A stretch of 57,138 bases of DNA from assembly GCA_020348985.1 (NCBI GenBank), contig CP070761.1, positions 1,651,227 through 1,708,364 on the forward strand, read 5' to 3'. The position numbers and the translations under genes are program-made. The DNA is from Candidatus Thorarchaeota archaeon (GTDB lineage: Archaea > Asgardarchaeota > Thorarchaeia > Thorarchaeales > Thorarchaeaceae). The notes beneath the pieces were generated by a model. It was given only the letters and a program-made list of their open reading frames with translations. It was not told where the DNA came from and ran no database searches. Positions 23,639-31,960 of the stretch are shown in pieces (the first letter of the stretch is position 1; every line of letters begins with the position of its first letter).

Positions 23639-23911
23639 ATGCAAGATGAGAATCCAACAGGTATACCATCACCACCTAGTTTGAAAATGACGCAAAAGAC
23701 AGTCAGTCCTCGAAGGACACGAGAAAATGTGAGTGTCCAAGAACGGCCCGGGATCAAGAGAAAGAAATCACGAAAGCGAAACACCAAAGCTGAGCCCATT
23801 CGAGTGATGTCTTCTGAGCTGGTATTTGAATATACTATGATTGCCATTCCAATCTTTATTCTTGTCAGCCTGCTTTTCATTCTGGCTTTGATGGGTGGGT
23901 TTAGGATTTAG
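23639..23911 (+). CDS. basic protein with C-terminal membrane anchor
   Basis: 90 residues starting right at the end of the previous gene. Residues 1-60 are Pro, Arg and Lys-rich (TVSPRRTRENVSVQERPG, IKRKKSRKRNTK). Residues ~63-90 are one membrane helix (YTMIAIPIFILVSLLFILAL) followed by MGGFRI. It looks like a tail-anchored protein with a basic cytosolic arm. The arm is similar in character to the preceding protein, so they may act together. No family recognised. Confidence 0.55.
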   Translation: MQDENPTGIPSPPSLKMTQKTVSPRRTRENVSVQERPGIKRKKSRKRNTKAEPIRVMSSELVFEYTMIAIPIFILVSLLFILALMGGFRI

Positions 23912-24040
23912 GACTCACGAGGTTCCCTTGGTCTGGATGTCCATCTTGGCATTCTCCTTCCGGAATCTTTCTGTAAACCGATTTATTGCAGAAGTGCGAT
24001 ACACAAATATGTCCCAAACTCAGACCTTCGTATCTCTATT

Positions 24041-24541
24041 ATGACACCTGACGAATCAGCTCCTCCCGATGTTGGTGATCTAGCACCTGATTTCGCATTG
24101 CCATCTACTCAGGGGGAGACAGTCCAGCTGTTGTCTTTGAGAGAATGTCCTGTTATCTTGTTCTTCCTTACTGACACCTTTACTTTCTTCTCACGTGGTT
24201 TTTCCAAGATTTTCGAAGCACTACACGAATCTCTAAGCATGATGGAAGTCAGGGTCGTCGGTGTATCCACCGAACCAGTGGAAACTCTTTGTACATTCTC
24301 TGATGATCAGCATATCCCCTACACGCTACTCAGCGACTTTGACCGTCATGTTTCACGTGCATATGGCACACTAACAGATAGAATCGCTGGTTTGACCATG
24401 GTAACCCGTGCGGGTATCTTTGTCATCGACACGAAGGGGAGAATCGCGTACAGATGGATTTATGATGAAGAGGGTCCGGTTCCAGATGCCGACCAGATAG
24501 TTGAACTAGTTTCAAAGCTCCAGAGCGAAACAAGCAGCTAG
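24041..24541 (+). CDS. peroxiredoxin/redoxin-family protein lacking the peroxidatic cysteine
   Basis: 166 residues with the AhpC/TSA layout: GDLAPDFALPSTQGETVQLLSL, CPVILFFLTDTFTFFSRGFS, VVGVSTEPVETLCTFSDDQHIPYTLLSDFDRHVSRAYG, and AGIFVIDTKGRIAYRWI. The position of the peroxidatic Cys (after T/F-T-x-x) is Ser51 in TFTFFSRGF. Cys36 and Cys84 remain but are not at catalytic sites known to me. So it probably is not a normal peroxidase. It overlaps the convergent exchanger gene by four bases. Confidence 0.85.
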   Translation: MTPDESAPPDVGDLAPDFALPSTQGETVQLLSLRECPVILFFLTDTFTFFSRGFSKIFEALHESLSMMEVRVVGVSTEPVETLCTFSDDQHIPYTLLSDFDRHVSRAYGTLTDRIAGLTMVTRAGIFVIDTKGRIAYRWIYDEEGPVPDADQIVELVSKLQSETSS

Positions 24542-25647
24542 ACACCGCCAAGCTGCAGTATGCTGAAGACAGCAATCTGAGCGAAAACATAACACAATAT
24601 AAGTAAAACCCCCTCTCTCCTTGTAACACGCCAGTCCACTTTGATAACAAAGTAGAACAGTGTTGAGATTGCGAGAGAAAGTCCCATCAGCAGTCCCGCC
24701 GTGAGCATGTCTATTGAGACGGATACAGCCAAAACGCCGATACCCAATCCCAGTGTAATGTTGATTATGTTGCTTCCAATCACGTTTCCAATGAGTAGCC
24801 TGCCAAATCCCTTGCGGGCACTGTTAACAGAAACCATGATTTCCGGCAGAGATGTACCCAAGGCAACTACTGTAAGTCCAATCAACCCCTCATTTACTCC
24901 CCAAAAGAGACTAAGGTGTGTTGCTCCTTGGATCACGAATTGCGCTCCTACAACCACTCCCAAACATGAGAGAATGACGATCATGCTATCACGATACGGT
25001 CGAACGAGTTGCTTTTGCTGTGCTGATTCGTCATGTTCTTCTTCATGATTGGAATCAACCACCTTTGATTTGGTGGCATGGGATTTACGTGCGAGTCCTT
25101 GAAGCGTTGTTAGGAACCGCAACCTAATCAGATAGTCTACGAAGACTTCGAACTGATAGCATGTTTCACATTCATCTCGGTTATCATAAAGAAATAGAAC
25201 GTACGCGACAAACAAAAGCAGCAATACGACACCCTCGTAGGCAACAATCTGTGCTGGTGTGACTGGATCAAACATCGAGAACCCCAAGAAGAGGAGAATA
25301 AAGATCATGACCTTGGAATCTCGACCAAGAAGTGCTGCGTTTGACGCGAGAGGCGCAAGCACTGCGCTAAGACCAATAACCAAAGTCAGGTTTGCTATGT
25401 AACTCCCTAGGACATTACCAAAGGCCAAATATGCACTGCCTGCCACAACCGCTAGAGAGCTCGAGACTATCTCCGGAAGCGAAGTCCCAACGGCAACAAG
25501 TGTAAGACCTATGAAGAGCTCGGATATGCCTGCAGATCTTGCTAGTTTGGATGCTGTCTCTACAAAGTATTCGGAACCTTGACTAAGCATGATAAGGCCA
25601 AGGGCTAGGAGCCCGACATTGAAGATTGCTGCCAAGGACTGCAACAA
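24538..25647 (-). CDS. Na+/Ca2+ exchanger family (CaCA) protein
   Basis: 369 residues with two related halves, each holding the alpha repeat: FIGLTLVAVGTSLPEIVSS with NVLGSYIANLT (first), GLIGLTVVALGTSLPEIMVS with NVIGSNIINIT (second). The conserved acidic residues in G-T-S-L-P-E are present in both, and about ten membrane helices are visible. An acidic/His loop (HEEEHDESAQQKQ) joins the halves. Exchanges Na+ (or H+) for Ca2+ across the membrane. No ion-regulatory domain is present. Convergent with the peroxiredoxin-like gene. Confidence 0.94.
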   Translation of the reverse strand: MLQSLAAIFNVGLLALGLIMLSQGSEYFVETASKLARSAGISELFIGLTLVAVGTSLPEIVSSSLAVVAGSAYLAFGNVLGSYIANLTLVIGLSAVLAPLASNAALLGRDSKVMIFILLFLGFSMFDPVTPAQIVAYEGVVLLLLFVAYVLFLYDNRDECETCYQFEVFVDYLIRLRFLTTLQGLARKSHATKSKVVDSNHEEEHDESAQQKQLVRPYRDSMIVILSCLGVVVGAQFVIQGATHLSLFWGVNEGLIGLTVVALGTSLPEIMVSVNSARKGFGRLLIGNVIGSNIINITLGLGIGVLAVSVSIDMLTAGLLMGLSLAISTLFYFVIKVDWRVTRREGVLLILCYVFAQIAVFSILQLGGV

Positions 25648-25749
25648 GACTCACCATCGGAAAACGCTGTATCACTGCATTCTATCATGAATCTATCCTT
25701 TTCTATTAGGTCTGAATCTCGTCTCAAAATCAGTCATCGACATAATGCT

Positions 25750-25810
25750 ATCAGTAGTAGGACTACGGGTAATAACTCCGCCGCCACTATTAGACAACCT
25801 TTCGTTTTCC
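25750..25810 (+). repeat. 16S-trailer repeat, degenerate copy 7
   Basis: AGTAGGACTACGGGTAATAA matches the second-palindrome region of copy 3 (GTAGGACTACGGGTAATTACC), but the palindrome is broken. The tail (CCACTATTAGACAACC, TTTCGTTTTCC) is recognisably derived. It lies between two divergent genes. Confidence 0.6.
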
Positions 25811-25945
25811 AACTTCACATATTGACAAAACAACAATGAATTCTTGAGATTCGTGCCATTGTGAATTTGGACAATCCTGAGAATGAATTGATACTGGAGG
25901 GTTTTTATTGCAGTGCACACTCGAGTCATGGAGTGAGGGGCAGAA

Positions 25946-26710
25946 ATGACCATACAATCCGACACAAGAGATGAATTTGCCGCTGACGCTATCGAGGACA
26001 CCAGAATAGCTCAAGGAATGCAGGCAATGAGTATTGTCCGTTCTCGACGTTCTATTCGACATTTCACAGGTCAAAAAATACCTGATAATCACATTGAATT
26101 CATCCTGGAAGCTGCTCGACACGCCCCAAGTCCTGAGAACATGCTGAGTATACGGCTCATTGTAATCAGAGATGATCAAGAGACAAAGGAGTTCTTGGCA
26201 GGCATCGCTCAGGAGAACGCACAGAAAGTATTCGGGTCAGCGCCCTTCGAGCTCACGAGCGGCCGGAATTGGTACATTGAAGATCAATTCAGAGCTGCTG
26301 TCTATTCTCGACTCCGTGATGGCGAGCTGTTCAGGTATCCTGAGAAGAGTGACACTGTAATCATAGTCTGTGCAAGTGATGCATGGAATGATGCGACAAA
26401 GTTGTATCCAAATGAGCTGTTTGGCTCCGTCACTGCAGGCATGGCTGTCCAAAACATGTGGATGGTAGCCTCTGCAATGGGCTATGGATGTGGGTACGAG
26501 GCTCTGGTTTGTTCTGACCCTAGGATTACAATGCTCATTCGCGACAGGCTCGGGATTCCTCCGACCTGGACCCCGCTTACAGCGTTTTGTATTGGTGTGC
26601 CTAGTAGGGCCAGACAGCTAGGACCAAGCAGACCGCCACTTGAAGGGCTGCTTTATGATGAGCGTTGGGGAAAACCATACAAGAGACTCGCCTTTAGGAG
26701 AAAGGAGTAG
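25946..26710 (+). CDS. nitroreductase-family protein
   Basis: 254 residues. The FMN-binding nitroreductase core starts at VRSRRSIRHFTGQKIPDNHIEFILEAARHAPSPENMLSIRLIVI. Later AVQNMWMVASAMGYGCGYEALV and GIPPTWTPLTAFCIGVPSR mark the dimer/flavin segments. It likely reduces an unknown nitro, quinone or enoate substrate with NAD(P)H. It is somewhat longer than the minimal family because of an insert (~100-145). A ribosome binding site GAGGGG lies just before ATG 25946. A second family member is at 49116. Confidence 0.9.
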   Translation: MTIQSDTRDEFAADAIEDTRIAQGMQAMSIVRSRRSIRHFTGQKIPDNHIEFILEAARHAPSPENMLSIRLIVIRDDQETKEFLAGIAQENAQKVFGSAPFELTSGRNWYIEDQFRAAVYSRLRDGELFRYPEKSDTVIIVCASDAWNDATKLYPNELFGSVTAGMAVQNMWMVASAMGYGCGYEALVCSDPRITMLIRDRLGIPPTWTPLTAFCIGVPSRARQLGPSRPPLEGLLYDERWGKPYKRLAFRRKE

Positions 26711-26744
26711 GCCCCTCTTTGTAAGTTAATGAGAGGTACTTGAA

Positions 26745-27869
26745 ATGAGTGTCAAAAAGATTGCAGTCATTGGTGCAGGCTTGATGGGTTCAGGAATCTC
26801 GTATGTTTCTGCATGGTCTAGCTATGATGTGACAATGGTAGACGTAAACGATGAAGCTCTAGAACGTGGAGTGGAGAGGTTGCGTTCTTATGTGACGTCT
26901 GGAATCAAGAGAGGCAAGCTTTCTGATTCTGAGGCGAAGGATCTCCTAGGTCGTGTGAAGACAACCACAAACCTGGAGGAAGCGGTGAGTGACATTGATC
27001 TAGTCATTGAGGCCGTCTACGAGAACATGGAGGTCAAGAAGGATCTTTTCAACAGAATGGATAGTGTCGCGAGTCCACGGACTATTCTCGCTTCGAACAC
27101 ATCCTCGCTCAGCATTAGTGAGCTCGGCAAGTCAACAGCAAGGCCTGCCAAGGTAATAGGCATGCATTACTTCTCTCCAGTCCCAGCGATGAAGCTGCTT
27201 GAGGTCGTTGTCGGAGAACAGACAAGCAAGTCCACGATTGACACTGCAATAGCAGTCGGCCATAGTCAAGGCAAAACCACTGTCAGAGCTAAAGATAGTC
27301 CTGGTTTCATTGTCAATAGACTCGGAGCGCAGATCCTGAGAGCATCCGTCTTGGTCTTCGAACAAGGGATAGCAACTGCTGGCGAGATTGATTCGGCAAT
27401 GAAGGAGCAATTCGGGATGCCTATGGGGCCATTGGAACTCACTGACTTCGTTGGAATAGACGTTTCATTTAGTACTATGACCACACTGTATAGGGCATTC
27501 GGCAATTGTTTCAAGCCTCCTGCAACTCTAACCGAACTGGTGGAATCAGGCACAATCGGAAGAAAGACAGGCAGCGGGTTCTACGAGTATGGTGACCAGC
27601 AACCTAGGACAGAAGAAGCCAAGGGTGCAGATCCAGTGAAGATAGCACTACGTATCATCGTGCCGTATCTCCGGGAGGCAATGATCGAAGTTGAAACAGC
27701 CATTGCAGTGGAGGAAGATATCGATAAGGCAATGAAGCTTGGCAGGAATTTCAAGGAAGGTCCATTCGAGACTATTGAACGTCTGGGACGTGACACAGTC
27801 CGTAAGGAGTTGAGGAAACTTCAGGAACAGTTTGGGGACTGCTACAGTCCTCCCAAAATGCTTCAATGA
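26745..27869 (+). CDS. 3-hydroxyacyl-CoA dehydrogenase
   Basis: 374 residues. NAD-binding Rossmann motif IAVIGAGLMGSGISYVSA at 6-23, SNTSSLSISELG and the catalytic HYFSPVPAMKLLEVV, then KDSPGFIVNRLGAQILR. The C-terminal domains follow (GPLELTDFVGIDV and GSGFYEY), plus an extra ~75-residue piece like a second 3HCDH domain (AMIEVETAIAVEEDIDKAMKLG). It oxidises (S)-3-hydroxyacyl-CoA to 3-ketoacyl-CoA with NAD+. It is followed after 28 bases by an enoyl-CoA hydratase, so the pair would run two adjacent beta-oxidation or butanoyl-CoA pathway steps in either direction. Confidence 0.95.
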   Translation: MSVKKIAVIGAGLMGSGISYVSAWSSYDVTMVDVNDEALERGVERLRSYVTSGIKRGKLSDSEAKDLLGRVKTTTNLEEAVSDIDLVIEAVYENMEVKKDLFNRMDSVASPRTILASNTSSLSISELGKSTARPAKVIGMHYFSPVPAMKLLEVVVGEQTSKSTIDTAIAVGHSQGKTTVRAKDSPGFIVNRLGAQILRASVLVFEQGIATAGEIDSAMKEQFGMPMGPLELTDFVGIDVSFSTMTTLYRAFGNCFKPPATLTELVESGTIGRKTGSGFYEYGDQQPRTEEAKGADPVKIALRIIVPYLREAMIEVETAIAVEEDIDKAMKLGRNFKEGPFETIERLGRDTVRKELRKLQEQFGDCYSPPKMLQ

Positions 27870-27897
27870 GCATTAATATGGAAGGAGAGTTTGAACA

Positions 27898-28683
27898 ATG
27901 ACTGAGCAAGTTGTGCTTTATGATGTAGGAGACGCTGTGGCAACAATCACAGTAAATCGACCAGAGAAATACAACGCTCTCAACATGGAAGTCAAGGAAG
28001 CACTTCTTGAAATGTTCATGAAAGCTGACAAGGACGAATCTGTTAGAGTAGTTGTATTGACTGGCAAAGGAGAAAAAGGCTTCATTTCCGGTGCAGATGT
28101 CAATGATTTCGTGGGCCGAGACTCGAAGACCATAAGACCCGTTGTTGAATCCAGCCGAAGAATATCTCGGCACATTGAATCCATGAGCAAACCTGTTGTC
28201 GCAGCAGTGAATGGCTATGCCCTGGGTGGCGGCTGTGAGATTGCAATGGCATGTGACATTAGATATGCATCTGTCAACGCTCGCTTCGGACAGCCGGAGA
28301 TAAATCTTGGAACAATACCCGGAAATGGGGGAACTGTCAGGCTAGCGAGAATTGTGGGTCTTGGGATTGCCAAAGAACTTGTTCTGACTGGAGGCTTGAT
28401 TTCAGCTGAGGATGCATTCAGAATAGGACTTGTGAATAGACTCTTTGAGTCTGTGAGTGCTTTGAGAGAGGGTGTTGCAGACCTTGCAACAAAGCTGGCC
28501 AAAAAACCCGGAGTTGCTGTTGGGCTTGCAAAGCAGTCTCTCAACAATACGTGGCGAATGTCACTTGATGAGCATCTAGAGTGTGAGCTCGAAGCCTTCT
28601 GCCAGACATTCGATACACAAGATATCAGTGAGGGGGTGGCGGCGTTTCTTGAGAAACGCAAACCCGAATTTGACCATCAGTGA
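27898..28683 (+). CDS. enoyl-CoA hydratase/isomerase
   Basis: 261 residues of the crotonase family. NRPEKYNALNMEVKEAL, GEKGFISGADVNDF (oxyanion-hole strand), GYALGGGCEIAMACDIRYAS with one catalytic-type Glu, and FGQPEINLGTIPGNGGTVRLAR with the second Glu are all present, so hydratase activity is likely. The C-terminal helices end KRKPEF. It hydrates 2-enoyl-CoA to 3-hydroxyacyl-CoA, the substrate of the dehydrogenase encoded just upstream, and a good ribosome binding site (GAAGGAGAG) precedes ATG 27898. Confidence 0.95.
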   Translation: MTEQVVLYDVGDAVATITVNRPEKYNALNMEVKEALLEMFMKADKDESVRVVVLTGKGEKGFISGADVNDFVGRDSKTIRPVVESSRRISRHIESMSKPVVAAVNGYALGGGCEIAMACDIRYASVNARFGQPEINLGTIPGNGGTVRLARIVGLGIAKELVLTGGLISAEDAFRIGLVNRLFESVSALREGVADLATKLAKKPGVAVGLAKQSLNNTWRMSLDEHLECELEAFCQTFDTQDISEGVAAFLEKRKPEFDHQ

Positions 28684-28784
28684 TGGATGACTGCTTGATC
28701 CGCTCTTCGCATCACCCGTGGGGTAGTTGGAGACTGATGGAGTTTTTAGGGCGAGAATCCAGCTAGATGTGATGTGGTAGCCTA

Positions 28785-29660
28785 ATGTATCTCAAAGGAA
28801 TGGACAAGTTTCGTGAGAAACTGCCGAAGTATACTGGGCGAAAGATAGCGCTTCTTGGGTTGGTAATACTCGCAACATGGACGGCTGTCTTCATTCTCCT
28901 TCTGTTGGCTGATTCTATTGCACGACTCTATCCACAGATCTCTGTTCTTGTCACTGCCGAGCCGGTCATTCCAGTTGTCGCGGCCCTCATTGTGCAGCTA
29001 ATGGCATTTGGGCTGATATGGCGAGTATGGCACAACAAGGATCGGTTTCGCAAGGAACTCGGGGATCTTGCCTATCAGAAGGCGATACCCAGAGGACTAT
29101 TCGGAGTCTCTTTAGTCGTTGCAGTATGCCTTCACATTTATGTCCCAATTGGAGCACTCCCATTTGGTCCTCCGGTCAATGACCTCACAACAGCGCTCTC
29201 CGAGCCTTTTCTATCCATTCTTGGTGTCCCCTTTGAGATCGACATATCGATTCGAGTTCTTGGTGCACTCTTCTTCATCATACTGGGTATGTTAACGGTC
29301 AGAAGTGCAGTCTTTACCTTCGGAATTGATTACATGGCATTGGTCTACCTGTATTTTCCAGAAGAATCTGAAATCCAACAGCACGAGATATACTCGGTTC
29401 TTCGTCATCCCGCTTATTTCGCGGTACTATCCTTCGCATTAGGTGGCTTCCTATTTCAGATGTCAGTCTATTCGTTCTCGTTCTTCTTCATGTTCTTCCT
29501 CGGTCTGATGGCCCACATTCTACTTGTCGAGGAAAAAGAGCTTGAAGAGAGATTTGGTGATTCGTTCAGAGAGTATAGACAAAGAGTGCCAGCGCTTCGA
29601 ATAAGGGCACAAGACCTCAGGAAGTTCTTCAGATTCTTGACCAAGAAAGGGACAGAATAG
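28785..29660 (+). CDS. ICMT/PEMT-like membrane methyltransferase
   Basis: 291 residues with six to seven membrane helices. The C-terminal part has the isoprenylcysteine carboxyl methyltransferase / phospholipid methyltransferase signature: HEIYSVLRHPAYFAVLSFALGG (R-H-P-x-Y), a hydrophobic hairpin, and LVEEKELEERFGDSFREYRQRVP (E-E-x-x-L ... F-G-x-x-Y/F). These residues bind S-adenosylmethionine in the family. The substrate here is unknown, perhaps a lipid. ATG 28785 is used; ATG 28800 is an alternative. A stand-alone gene. Confidence 0.83.
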   Translation: MYLKGMDKFREKLPKYTGRKIALLGLVILATWTAVFILLLLADSIARLYPQISVLVTAEPVIPVVAALIVQLMAFGLIWRVWHNKDRFRKELGDLAYQKAIPRGLFGVSLVVAVCLHIYVPIGALPFGPPVNDLTTALSEPFLSILGVPFEIDISIRVLGALFFIILGMLTVRSAVFTFGIDYMALVYLYFPEESEIQQHEIYSVLRHPAYFAVLSFALGGFLFQMSVYSFSFFFMFFLGLMAHILLVEEKELEERFGDSFREYRQRVPALRIRAQDLRKFFRFLTKKGTE

Positions 29661-29671
29661 AATCCTATCGA

Positions 29672-30139
29672 TTACCATTCAATCGTCTTGTCTTCATGCT
29701 TTGAGTAGCAAGATTCGCAGACTCGCAGAGGGAAGCTGGGTTTCGTGCACATCAGCTGATGAGATTCGACGCCAACGTCGCTGACCGGCAAGGTTGTTCC
29801 ACACAAGTTGCACCGGTATAGAGCTGTAATCTCAAACTTGATTTCCCGGGACGGACAATTATATACTCTCACATTTCGCTTGGAACTGCCTAGCTCTCTC
29901 ATATCGCCAAAAACTCTCAGAGAGTGTAGAACAGGATACATGCCAACAAGGCTCTCAGTACAGAGGCTTTTGGGGGATCCCCAGCTGAACTCATATGTCT
30001 GACCCTTCTTGTGACCTGCGCGGCAGTTTCCATCATCTGTGACTTTGACACAGAAATTGACTGGTTCAGCCCAATTGTCCCGAAGTCTAAGCAAGGATTT
30101 ATCCGGCGACTGTCTTCTTGTAGGCAAAAACATCACCAC
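29672..30139 (-). CDS. TIGR04076-family protein with C-terminal zinc-ribbon-like tail
   Basis: 155 residues. FCVKVTDDGNCRAGHKKGQTYEF, LCTESLVGMYPVLHSLRVFGD and VYNCPSREIKFEI follow the TIGR04076 pattern (V-x-G-x-C-x-x-G-H-K-x-G-D, C-P-D). The remaining ~50 residues add RCNLCGTTLP and RVCESCYSKH, two C-x2-C pairs likely to bind zinc. The family is small and its function unknown. An ATG at 30133 is an alternative start two codons in. Convergent with the preceding methyltransferase gene (12-base gap). Confidence 0.75.
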   Translation of the reverse strand: MVMFLPTRRQSPDKSLLRLRDNWAEPVNFCVKVTDDGNCRAGHKKGQTYEFSWGSPKSLCTESLVGMYPVLHSLRVFGDMRELGSSKRNVRVYNCPSREIKFEITALYRCNLCGTTLPVSDVGVESHQLMCTKPSFPLRVCESCYSKHEDKTIEW

Positions 30140-30520
30140 ATACGAAAGAATACTCTATGGTAATATCCGATTTGCTCGGTCCTTCTGAGTACACGTGTTG
30201 AACCTGTGTAATAAACCACTCTAAGCTGATAATGGAAGCTGCTGATAGTGGGAGTATTGCCCTTCTTCCCAGATTCAATATATGCGATTACCGGATTAGG
30301 AGACTTCCTGAACCCCCTAAAGGTTGTACTTGGAGCGCTAACCTTTCTCCTAATCATCATTGACTGGAAAAGACTCTGAAGTCATGACCCACCAAAACTA
30401 TCGATAGGGCTTCTAGTCTTCCCACATGTGAGAATGAACGAGACAGCTCTAGGTTTGACAGCTCCTTTCAGAAGCCTTTAATGATGCCAATCAGCGCACT
30501 CGTATTGACAAGGTTTCTTC
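30140..30520. other. intergenic region with a possible small membrane protein gene
   Basis: About 380 bases. The only coding signal I see is a 43-codon hydrophobic frame (30248-30379). The end of the region holds the upstream sequence of the GTG-started gene at 30521. Confidence 0.4.
30248..30379 (+). CDS. possible 43-residue membrane protein
   Basis: From GTG 30248 the frame reads VGVLPFFPDSIYAITGLGDF, then NPLKVVLGALTFLLIIIDWK and a stop. One strong membrane helix with a polar, Gly/Asp-containing N-terminal part and a basic end looks like a genuine small membrane protein. No ribosome binding site is obvious and no family is recognised. Confidence 0.35.
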   Translation: MGVLPFFPDSIYAITGLGDFLNPLKVVLGALTFLLIIIDWKRL

Positions 30521-31960
30521 GTGGAGGCATCCGACTTGAATAATCGAAACGTCGCAATCGTCCTGCTGGTGATCCTTATCGTCGCATCAGTTGGAATCGC
30601 AATCATGTTCCTGCCAGGCTCTGCACCACCGGAGGAACCAAACGTGCGTCCTCAAGTCGCGTTGACAAGCCCTAGCGAAGGCCTTACAGTCTCGGGTATG
30701 GTCACAATCAATGTCTCAGTAGTAGACGAAGAGGATCTAGTTGCGGATATCTTCATTGACGGCTCACTGATTGCAGTGGCCAACACCCTGGAGTGGAATA
30801 CAACTGCGTACCCGGATGGGAAACATTCGATACGTGTTGACGTGGTCGACAGCGATGGTCTGGATGACTCTGACAGTATTGAGGTCACTGTGGACAATGT
30901 TGAAGAAACGCTGCTTCCTTTCAGTGACCCTTTCAGCGTTTTGAACTACAACATCCTTGAATCTGGACATGGTGACGAATGGCTAACTGTCATCAAGGGC
31001 GCTAATCCGGATCTAATGATACTTGTCGAAACTGGCTACTGGGATGACAACTCGAATGAGGTACTCAACGCAGCAGTTAGTGAGCTCAATTTGTACTTCC
31101 CAGAGGAGAATCCATTCGTCGGATATTGCGCACAAAATGTCTACTATCCCACAACCGGAGAAGCCATTCTGAGTCGATTCCCCATCAAGAGCTTCAGGCA
31201 AATTGGTGTAGTACCTCTTGATGATGGTTCTGACTATGATGTCACACATGACTTCATTGAAGCAGTCGTTGATATCAATGGCACAGATGTCTACGTCTTC
31301 GGAGGTCACTTGAAAGCATCGCAGGGTGAAACCGAAGAATGGAGGCGGGAGAGAGAGATGGAGGGAATGATAAACTACATGGACAGTCTTGGCAATGTGC
31401 CCATATTGTACCTTAGTGATCAGAACTCCTTCTCACCGTATGATACTGATTCTCTGGGACCATTTGGTATGGAGTTGGGTTATGGTCCCATGACAATGAT
31501 GCTGAATCCAGATGACACGACCTATGGTCAGTATGCCTCAACAGTACACAATTTCACTGATGTCTTCAGGACCCTGAACTCCACAGATCCGGGCCACACT
31601 TACGGACATCAAGACCGTTACATATCATTTCGAATTGACTACATAGTTGTGAACTCCTTCTTCGAGGACATGCTTGTGAATTGCACAGTCATTGATGACC
31701 CACCAGCCCACACGGCATCAGATCACTATGCAGTTGAAGCATTCTTCCACTGGAACATAAGCCTAATTCATGAGCCAGGTTCATCTGGCAATGAAGGTTC
31801 ATCGGAAGCAATGCATCAAGCAGACTTACCTCGGACCGTGCAGTCTCAATCCAAAGCCACAACACATCTACGTTTTATTCTTCAGTGCCTGTCTGAAGAG
31901 TTGAATGTGAGGGACAAGGGCCTTGACCAGTTTGCTCTCCGCCTTGTTCAGGTGTTCTGA
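30521..31960 (+). CDS. membrane-anchored endonuclease/exonuclease/phosphatase-family protein with Ig-like domain
   Basis: 479 residues from GTG 30521. An N-terminal anchor helix (VAIVLLVILIVASVGIAIMF) is followed by a bacterial Ig-like domain (~45-127; VALTSPSEGLTVSGMVTINV..., SIEVTVDN). The EEP fold begins at VLNYNILESG, with DLMILVETGYW (catalytic Glu), a central GGHLKAS, VPILYLSDQN and the C-terminal RIDYIV ... ASDHYAVEAFF (Asp-His pair). It acts outside the cell, on nucleic acid or phosphoesters. The last ~60 residues lie past the fold and overlap the convergent regulator gene by 93 bases, so an ancestral stop may have been lost. Confidence 0.85.
   Translation: MEASDLNNRNVAIVLLVILIVASVGIAIMFLPGSAPPEEPNVRPQVALTSPSEGLTVSGMVTINVSVVDEEDLVADIFIDGSLIAVANTLEWNTTAYPDGKHSIRVDVVDSDGLDDSDSIEVTVDNVEETLLPFSDPFSVLNYNILESGHGDEWLTVIKGANPDLMILVETGYWDDNSNEVLNAAVSELNLYFPEENPFVGYCAQNVYYPTTGEAILSRFPIKSFRQIGVVPLDDGSDYDVTHDFIEAVVDINGTDVYVFGGHLKASQGETEEWRREREMEGMINYMDSLGNVPILYLSDQNSFSPYDTDSLGPFGMELGYGPMTMMLNPDDTTYGQYASTVHNFTDVFRTLNSTDPGHTYGHQDRYISFRIDYIVVNSFFEDMLVNCTVIDDPPAHTASDHYAVEAFFHWNISLIHEPGSSGNEGSSEAMHQADLPRTVQSQSKATTHLRFILQCLSEELNVRDKGLDQFALRLVQVF

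Noticed and set aside
23380..23880. A 166-codon open frame on the minus strand, rich in Phe, Leu and Pro
   Set aside because: It mirrors the Lys/Arg-rich plus-strand genes; the composition (FFF and PPPP runs) is the usual antisense image of basic codons and it has no family similarity.
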